Shown here piece by piece: positions 6,571-10,037 of a stretch of DNA of 10,037 bases. Source of the stretch: JAUYIW01 sp043818555 (GTDB lineage: Bacteria > Patescibacteriota > Patescibacteriia > UBA9934). The notes under the pieces are model-generated. The model worked only from the letters and a program-made list of their open reading frames with translations. It made no database searches and was not told where the DNA came from. Both the position numbers and the translations under genes were made by a program. Each line of letters opens with the position of its first letter. The stretch's first letter is position 1. Location of the stretch: positions 1 through 10,037 of the forward strand of contig JBDRFP010000003.1 in NCBI GenBank assembly GCA_043818555.1, given 5' to 3'.

Positions 6571-7185
6571 CTACGTCATTTTGCGCACCACCTCCTCGGC
6601 CAACGACTGCGACTTATTTTCATCAATCTGTTCACTTAAAACTCTTTCCGCCGCCTTCACTGCAAGGTCAACAACTTCTTTGCGCAAATCTCGCATCATG
6701 CCATCTTTTTCTTCCACTAGCTGATCTTTGCCACGCGCGATTACGCGTTCAACTTCTCTTTTTGCCGATGCCACCATTTCATCGCTACGAGTTTTTGAAT
6801 CGGCCTGAGCTTTTTCAATTACTTCCTGCGCTTCTTTTCGGGCTTCAGCCAGGATTGATTCTCGTTCCTTGTCGATCTCGATAACTCGTTTTTCGATCTC
6901 TTCTGCTTGTTTAACGCTCTTTTCAATCTTTTCTTGACGTTCGTCCAGGAATTTTACAACCGGCTTGTACAAGAAAATCCACAGAACGATCAGGACTATC
7001 AAAAAGTTTACAAGCTGGGCAACAAATATGCTGCCGTTAAGCCCAAACTGGCCGGCAACAGCGGCAATACCCTCAGCTTCGACTTCTTCGTGAGTCTCGG
7101 AAGTGAGCTCATGCTCAGTTGTATCTTCGGTCACGACAGAATCTTCTGCGTGTTCTTCAGTTGAAATTTCGTGTTCTTCTGGCAT
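6571..7185 (-). CDS. atpF: Fo ATP synthase b subunit with acidic N-terminal extension
   Basis: The protein has 204 residues. A hydrophobic membrane anchor at about 52-73 (FVAQLVNFLIVLIVLWIFLY) is followed by a long charged coiled coil (75-200) rich in Glu, Lys, Ala and Arg. This is the b-subunit dimer that forms the peripheral stalk. FGLNGSIFVAQLVNF is the family's usual beginning. Ahead of it lies an unusual tail of about 45 residues with many Glu and Asp and several His (for example EEHEIS and THEEVEAE). No better start was found nearer the anchor, so I keep the ATG at 7185. That ATG lies in a CATA copy bordering a 132-bp inverted-repeat element and has no SD, so the true start may differ. 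Confidence 0.93.
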   Translation of the reverse strand: MPEEHEISTEEHAEDSVVTEDTTEHELTSETHEEVEAEGIAAVAGQFGLNGSIFVAQLVNFLIVLIVLWIFLYKPVVKFLDERQEKIEKSVKQAEEIEKRVIEIDKERESILAEARKEAQEVIEKAQADSKTRSDEMVASAKREVERVIARGKDQLVEEKDGMMRDLRKEVVDLAVKAAERVLSEQIDENKSQSLAEEVVRKMT

Positions 7186-7186
7186 A

Positions 7187-7318
7187 CCCGGTAGTACAAC
7201 TTCGAATGATGCCGATGATTACTGGGGCATCAAAGTTGTAGCGTTAAATCTGATAAGTGAGAAATTTATTTTATGCTCGATACTCCCAACTCTTCAATAT
7301 CGAAGTTGTACTACCGGG
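7187..7318. mobile_element. Possible MITE with 19-bp terminal inverted repeats
   Basis: CCCGGTAGTACAACTTCGA (7187-7205) is matched exactly by its complement at 7300-7318. The outer ends are bordered by the direct repeat CATA at 7183-7186 and at 7319-7322, which looks like a 4-bp target-site duplication. The 94-base interior has no open frame. The element fills most of the 196-base atpE-atpF gap and ends one base before the atpF start codon. Instead of a mobile element it could be a fixed long hairpin in the operon mRNA. Confidence 0.55.
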
Positions 7319-7342
7319 CATATTTGTCTAATAGTCTAACCA

Positions 7343-7371
7343 CTGACGACCCACGATTGCGCGATCGTCAG
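7343..7371 (-). other. Hairpin just downstream of atpE
   Basis: CTGACGA (7343-7349) and TCGTCAG (7365-7371) form a perfect 7-bp stem; a smaller CGAT/ATCG stem can compete with it. It lies 10 bases after the atpE stop in the mRNA. There is no T-run, so it is more likely an mRNA-stability or processing hairpin than a terminator. Confidence 0.5.
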
Positions 7372-7381
7372 AATCAGCTTA

Positions 7382-7600
7382 CTAGAGCGTAAACGCGATA
7401 ATAAGCGCGTAAATGGCAATAGCCTCGGCAAATGCCATTCCAAGAAGCATTGGAACAAAGAGCTTTCCTGTTGCCTCTGGATTGCGTCCGATTGCTTCCA
7501 TGGCCTTCATACCGATAAGTCCGATACCAAGAGCCGGAGCAATTGAACCAAGACCGATTGCAAGAGCTTTTGCAAGCTGTGTCATTGTTTCTGCGTCCAT
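7382..7600 (-). CDS. atpE: Fo ATP synthase c subunit (proton-type ring protein)
   Basis: This 72-residue protein is two membrane helices joined by the polar loop RNPEA (39-43). The ion-carrying carboxylate is Glu59 in GMAFAEAIAIY. Sodium-type rings carry Ser/Thr after this glutamate and a Gln in the first helix. Here the residues are Ala60 and, by alignment with known sodium-type proteins, Ile26, so proton coupling is inferred. The glycine pattern GLGSIAPALGIGLIG (16-30) is typical of helix packing in the ring. The ATG at 7600 has an A/T-rich leader without SD. The gene is flanked by the two longest gaps of the operon (169 and 196 bases), both holding strong hairpins, which may help make the extra copies of c needed per enzyme. 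Confidence 0.98.
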   Translation of the reverse strand: MDAETMTQLAKALAIGLGSIAPALGIGLIGMKAMEAIGRNPEATGKLFVPMLLGMAFAEAIAIYALIIAFTL

Positions 7601-7667
7601 ATGTGTTTCAAGTTAGTAATTTAGATGTTAGAGATGATTGGTGGTACCAGGGATGATCGTGGAATTT

Positions 7668-7760
7668 CGTTACAGACCTACGAACTATACAGACTTACAG
7701 AATGATTGCGCATTTTTGATTGTCGGTTCGTAGGTTCGTATCGTCTGTAGGTCTGTAACG
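7668..7760. repeat. Hairpin repeat, full copy B (atpB-atpE gap)
   Basis: This 93-bp element is nearly identical to copy A at 3550-3643. Both arms start and end with CGTTACAGACCTAC or its complement, giving an imperfect hairpin of about 34 bases per arm around an A/T-rich loop. It lies between the atpB stop and the atpE start. GATGTTAGAG (7624-7633) again lies on the atpE side. Confidence 0.85.
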
Positions 7761-7769
7761 AGATATCGT

Positions 7770-8654
7770 TCATGCAATCGCCGGCTCTGGCTCATGATGT
7801 TCTTCTTCATCATGATCACCATGGCTCATTGTGGCCACGACCAAGAATGCCAAGGTAAGCATTGCAAACACTGTTGCCTGGATAACGCCAACCAAAATCT
7901 CTAAGAACATGAACGGAATTGGGAGGACGTAAGAGAACAATCCAAGCATCACTGTTAGCAAAACTTCTCCTGCAAAGATGTTGCCGAATAGTCGAAGCGA
8001 AAGTGAAAGCGTTTTTGCAAATTCACTAATGAATTCAATTAGGCCGACGAAAAATTCAACCACGGCGATGATAACTGCCATCGGACCCTTCTTGATCGAC
8101 AGCGCAATGCCGCGGAAGTTAAAGAATTTGCTGAAGTGGTGAAATGCGCCAACCGCGCGCATGCCCGCGTAATGGGTTGAGAGGATCGCAAATGTTGCTA
8201 TTGCGAGTGTTAAATTAAGGTCGCTCGATGCTGGCCTGAACAACGGTATTAGCTCTAGCTCGCCATGCATGTAGCCCCAGATGCCGATCGACCCAGTGCC
8301 TGGAATCAAGCCCATCCAATTACTTACCAAAACAAATAAGAAGATAGTGGCGACCAAAGGCAAGAATTGCCTGGTTTTCTTTTTGTCCTGCGTAACCTTG
8401 TCGATTTCGCCAAGCGCCATTTCAACAACTGCTTCAATCACATTATGCACACCTTTTGGGACAATAGACTTTCGCCTTCGAGCAATTAGCGCTACCAAAA
8501 TAAAAAACGCAACAGCAATGTATGCGTTCAACATGGAATTGGTTATTGTGAAATTGCCGATATGGAAAATCGGCTCTGCGGCCAGTGGAATGCCTGACAG
8601 CGCAAGTTGAATCCCCCGCTTGCTAGATTGACCATTACTTTGGTCCTCGTTCAT
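7770..8654 (-). CDS. atpB: Fo ATP synthase a subunit
   Basis: The protein has 294 residues and several hydrophobic segments (about 42-58, 98-116, 145-165, 190-212, 227-245 and 248-276). The key motif LSLRLFGNIFAGE (218-230) holds Arg221, the essential arginine facing the c-ring, with Asn225 and Glu230. Gln259, in VGVIQATVFAMLT, matches another conserved channel residue, and Glu252 stands where E. coli has His245. The a subunit provides the two proton half-channels. The tail (278-290) is His/Asp/Glu-rich (HGDHDEEEHHEPE). The start ATG lies 20 bases inside the end of the preceding gene, suggesting translational coupling; no SD is seen. The stop is TGA, the only TGA stop in the window, which argues against a code where TGA means glycine. 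Confidence 0.98.
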   Translation of the reverse strand: MNEDQSNGQSSKRGIQLALSGIPLAAEPIFHIGNFTITNSMLNAYIAVAFFILVALIARRRKSIVPKGVHNVIEAVVEMALGEIDKVTQDKKKTRQFLPLVATIFLFVLVSNWMGLIPGTGSIGIWGYMHGELELIPLFRPASSDLNLTLAIATFAILSTHYAGMRAVGAFHHFSKFFNFRGIALSIKKGPMAVIIAVVEFFVGLIEFISEFAKTLSLSLRLFGNIFAGEVLLTVMLGLFSYVLPIPFMFLEILVGVIQATVFAMLTLAFLVVATMSHGDHDEEEHHEPEPAIA

Positions 8655-8892
8655 ACAGTTTTGCGTAGTAGACCGCCTTTTTTGTGACGATTACTGCCGT
8701 AAGTGTGAATGCTAGTATTAATGCGATCGCAAGCCCCCATGGTTCGCTACCGTAATGTTCGTCGATTTTTACGCCAATGTAAGCGGCAATCAACGCCGGA
8801 GCTGCAATTGTTACCCCAAGGTCGCTCGCTATCCTAAATGCAAGGACGAAATAGTACCTGTCGGAACTGGTTTTTTGGGGTTTTTCTTCCAT
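8635..8892 (-). CDS. AtpZ/AtpI-family small membrane protein
   Basis: This 85-residue protein has two predicted membrane helices (about 16-41 and 52-71). The joining segment YIGVKIDEHYGSEPWG (38-53) fits the family pattern of a glycine-rich helix end, an acidic residue and a Gly-x-x-Pro turn. Family members are encoded first in many atp operons and are proposed to aid c-ring assembly or Mg2+ supply; the role is not fully settled. The start at 8892 (MEEKPQK) is preferred. A longer TTG-started reading to 8925 would run into the promoter -10 box. The leader would be only about 18 bases and lacks an SD. The 3' end overlaps atpB by 20 bases. Confidence 0.8.
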   Translation of the reverse strand: MEEKPQKTSSDRYYFVLAFRIASDLGVTIAAPALIAAYIGVKIDEHYGSEPWGLAIALILAFTLTAVIVTKKAVYYAKLYERGPK

Positions 8893-8916
8893 GTGGGCAA
8901 TGTAGAGAACGGCAAA

Positions 8917-8945
8917 AGTATACAACGGGGCTGTTTTTTGGTCAA
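8917..8945 (-). promoter_or_regulatory. Sigma-70-type promoter of the ATP synthase operon
   Basis: On the - strand TTGACC (8945-8940) and TATACT (8922-8917) are separated by exactly 17 bases, each 5/6 to consensus. An A/T-rich stretch containing GAAAATTTTC lies just upstream and could act as an UP element. The predicted start near 8910 leaves a very short leader before the first gene. Confidence 0.85.
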
Positions 8946-8973
8946 GAATGTTGGAAAATTTTCGGTAAACACA

Positions 8974-9007
8974 AGTAGACAGTAGTCAGTATCCAGTAGT
9001 CAGTAGG
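8974..9007. repeat. AGTA-rich tandem repeat upstream of the ATP operon
   Basis: CAGTAGTCAGTA occurs at 8980-8991 and again 14 bases later at 8994-9005, inside a run of AGTA/AGTC words. It is similar in wording to 676-700. Confidence 0.65.
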
Positions 9008-9011
9008 TCGA

Positions 9012-9093
9012 TCACGATTATTCGCGATCATAGACTTGGCTAAAGTTGGCCAACTCGATCCTTAACCTCTGGGGTTAAACCTTGGGGGTTAAG
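9012..9093. other. Non-coding stretch with small hairpins
   Basis: No gene is seen. CTTAACC (9061-9067) pairs perfectly with GGTTAAG (9087-9093). An imperfect hairpin lies near 9011-9030 (GATCACG...CGCGATC). TTGGCCAA at 9047-9054 is palindromic. The hairpins lie downstream of the structured RNA terminator and upstream of the ATP operon promoter. Confidence 0.4.
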
Positions 9094-9106
9094 TTTGTAT
9101 GCAAAT

Positions 9107-9156
9107 AAAAAACGCGCAGGTAACCTTCTTCCTTTCGGATTCTGGTCAACTGCGCG
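9107..9156 (-). terminator. Terminator hairpin of the structured RNA
   Basis: On the - strand CGCGCAG (9156-9150) pairs with CTGCGCG (9119-9113), followed directly by six T (9112-9107). The interior has a symmetric AGAA/AGAA loop and a TCC-GAAA-GGA tip, so the hairpin may also be a functional domain. Confidence 0.85.
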
Positions 9157-9575
9157 AGAAGTGTTGGGCGCGTGGTTCATGGCAGGCCGCCAAAAGAGGG
9201 CTTCAGCCGAACATCGGCCTTCTCTTTCTGAACCACGCACCCCGTTATGGGGTGAATCGACTGGTGGGGATTTATAGTCTCTCTCTCACAATCGACAGCC
9301 CCACAGCTCTGCTAGTCAAGCAATCGCAAGCACGACAGCCTAGACAAAACTTCCTCTTCGCAAAGAAGTTAGCAGTATGTTATTGCATTGCTGCCCCCGA
9401 AGACGATAGCAGATTTGCAACATTACACCACAGCCGATTCGTAGAAGTGTGGGACGCGGAGAAGCGGTTTGAAGCCCGCTTGACTGAGTATTTGACGAGG
9501 AGGTGTTTGCTGGATACCAACCTGTACTCAGTCCTGACTCACGCCAGTGCGATTTTGTCAGACCCCGCGTCCCAG
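9107..9575 (-). ncRNA. Large structured RNA of unknown family (candidate)
   Basis: About 470 bases on the - strand can fold into a nearly continuous series of stems. First comes a branched 5' domain closed by a 9-bp stem (9565-9573 with 9451-9459). It holds three arms: 9557-9562/9533-9538, 9525-9532/9483-9490 and 9476-9481/9462-9467. Then follow a long hairpin (9377-9423) with a UUCG loop and a stem 9370-9375/9309-9314 with an inner UGCG-loop hairpin. After these come 9299-9304/9264-9269, 9249-9254/9238-9243, and a 10-bp stem 9229-9238/9170-9179 enclosing a GCCGA/TCGGC hairpin. A terminator hairpin ends the chain. GNRA and UNCG loops appear only on the - strand, which fixes the direction, as do the promoter and terminator. 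I do not see the conserved boxes of RNase P RNA, the tRNA-like ends or tag of tmRNA, or SRP RNA. Stems were found by eye, and exact ends are uncertain. Confidence 0.65.
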
Positions 9576-9579
9576 TGAG

Positions 9580-9611
9580 AGTATGAAACCATATTTGCCG
9601 ATATTTGTCAA
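9580..9611 (-). promoter_or_regulatory. Possible promoter of the structured RNA
   Basis: A perfect -35 TTGACA lies at 9611-9606 on the - strand. The -10 is less clear: TTTCAT (9588-9583) at 17-base spacing or CATACT (9585-9580) at 20, each matching 4 of 6. Transcription would begin near 9576, at the edge of the first RNA stem. Confidence 0.5.
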
Positions 9612-9644
9612 GCTCTCCTTGTCGACCTTCCGAGCACTGCCCAC

Positions 9645-9714
9645 TGTCATCTCGACCGACTGAAGGGAGTGGAGAGATCTATCGCGAGATCCCTCGGCAG
9701 AGCTCGGGATGACA
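9645..9714. repeat. Dispersed inverted repeat (TGTCAT...ATGACA), copy 2
   Basis: It begins TGTCATCTCGA and ends GCTCGGGATGACA, with GAGATCCCTCGG inside, as in the copy at 1568-1667. Its interior differs and is shorter (70 bases against 100). It is non-coding. The bases after it (9715-9772) hold a C/G-rich run and GTCGAAATAGATCTC but no gene. Confidence 0.75.
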
Positions 9715-9772
9715 AATTTCACCCCACCCCGGGGGCTTGTCGAAATAGATCTCTACGTTCGTTCGAAATGGT

Positions 9773-9800
9773 AAAAAAAGACCACCCCTTGCGAGGTGGT
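9773..9800 (-). terminator. Intrinsic terminator of the partial coiled-coil gene
   Basis: On the - strand ACCACC (9800-9795) pairs with GGTGGT (9786-9781), and after one base seven T follow (9779-9773). It lies 28 bases beyond the TAG stop of the gene at the window edge. Between them, CCGACCTAGGTCGG (9802-9815) is a perfect 14-bp palindrome. Confidence 0.85.
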
Positions 9801-9827
9801 ACCGACCTAGGTCGGAGTGGAAGGTGT

Positions 9828-10037
9828 CTAGCCTTCCGAGTTGTCTTGAAGCGCTGCGAGCTCGGCTTGGAGCGCCGTCTCTTCAGCGAGGATTTCCTGC
9901 TTGCGCTGCTCGATTGCGTTGAGCTTGACCTGAAGCGCGTCGCGTTTTACTGTCACGCGACGAGCTTTCTCGTCCGCGATCCCGGCGATCTGCCCTTCGG
10001 CAATGTCCCGCACGCTCGTCCAATGTGCGAGGAGCTC
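9828..10037 (-). CDS. C-terminal end of a coiled-coil protein (partial)
   Basis: The frame stays open to the window edge, so only the last 69 residues and the TAG stop are visible. The sequence is Ala-, Glu-, Gln- and Lys-rich with leucines in heptad-like spacing (for example QVKLNAIEQRKQEILAEE and LQAELAALQ) and should form a coiled coil. It ends in the polar tail QDNSEG. A GTG at 10013 could be a start giving 61 residues, but it has no SD and upstream codons continue in frame, so a longer protein is more likely. Function cannot be told. A terminator follows. Base composition is G+C-rich, like the larger carbonic-anhydrase-like gene. Confidence 0.6.
   Translation of the reverse strand, partial: ELLAHWTSVRDIAEGQIAGIADEKARRVTVKRDALQVKLNAIEQRKQEILAEETALQAELAALQDNSEG

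Noticed and set aside
7382..7600. Sodium-coupled c-ring
   Set aside because: The residue after Glu59 is Ala rather than Ser/Thr, and the first-helix Gln position appears to be Ile, so the sodium ligands are missing.
3550..7760. CRISPR-like array from the repeated elements
   Set aside because: Copies are kilobases apart with genes between them, the units have no unique spacers, and no cas gene is present.
7770..8654. Alternative genetic code with TGA as glycine, known in some CPR lineages
   Set aside because: atpB ends naturally at TGA after a normal-length protein, and no conserved gene here needs TGA as a sense codon.
8893..8925. TTG start adding 11 residues to the AtpZ/AtpI-like protein
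   Set aside because: The TTG overlaps the edge of the -10 box and lies upstream of the predicted transcript start.
9120..9149. SRP (4.5S) RNA, because CCAGAATCCGAAAGGAAGAAGG resembles the tip of helix 8
   Set aside because: The 5' loop has an extra base and the conserved GGAAGCAG is GGAAGAAG. The hairpin is closed by the terminator stem, so the match is suggestive but not enough.
9107..9575. tmRNA or RNase P RNA
   Set aside because: There is no tRNA-like acceptor with CCA, no convincing tag frame, and no GAGGAAAGUCC or ACAGAA boxes in the right order. Only a covariance-model search could settle it.
9099..9578. Open frame of 159 codons on the + strand over the structured RNA
   Set aside because: It has no SD, starts inside the A-run of the terminator, resembles no protein I know, and lies antisense to a chain of stems with promoter and terminator in the other direction.

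Overview
The window looks like chromosomal DNA from a small-genome bacterium, most likely of the Candidate Phyla Radiation (Patescibacteria). The reasons are a compact F1Fo operon with a short delta subunit, almost no Shine-Dalgarno (SD) sequences ahead of its genes, and a diminutive carbonic-anhydrase-like protein of a kind I associate with that group. This placement is inference; no taxonomic marker such as rRNA is present. All stops fit the standard bacterial code: TAA, TAG and one TGA, with no in-frame TGA in the conserved genes.

Layout. Positions 10-191 carry tRNA-Lys(UUU) and tRNA-Leu(UAG) on the + strand, closed by two hairpin terminators, the second usable from both sides. Everything else is read from the - strand. 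Positions 261-1419 hold two unequal carbonic-anhydrase-like genes. The larger has its own near-consensus promoter and a good SD and looks richer in G+C than its neighbours. Positions 1488-1676 are a repeat-rich 3' region. Positions 1677-8892 are a complete ATP synthase operon, transcribed as AtpZ/AtpI-like, atpB, E, F, H, A, G, D, C, from a strong promoter at 8917-8945. Positions 9107 to about 9575 hold no convincing protein but fold into an unusually well-ordered chain of stems between a plausible promoter and a classic terminator. I read this as a large structured RNA gene that I cannot assign to a family. A second dispersed repeat follows at 9645-9714, and the last 210 bases are the 3' end of a coiled-coil gene with its terminator.

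The operon is complete for an F-type rotary ATPase. The c-subunit ion site looks proton-type rather than sodium-type. In a fermentative, reduced organism the enzyme may run as an ATP-driven proton pump as well as a synthase, but the sequence does not settle this.

The most unusual points are: (1) the unassigned structured RNA; (2) short tandem repeats with a period of about 8-9 nt that fill most gaps between atp genes, with the same period inside the atpG coding sequence; (3) a 132-bp MITE-like inverted repeat, flanked by CATA on each side, whose target-site copy supplies the atpF start codon; (4) two divergent carbonic-anhydrase-like genes next to each other.
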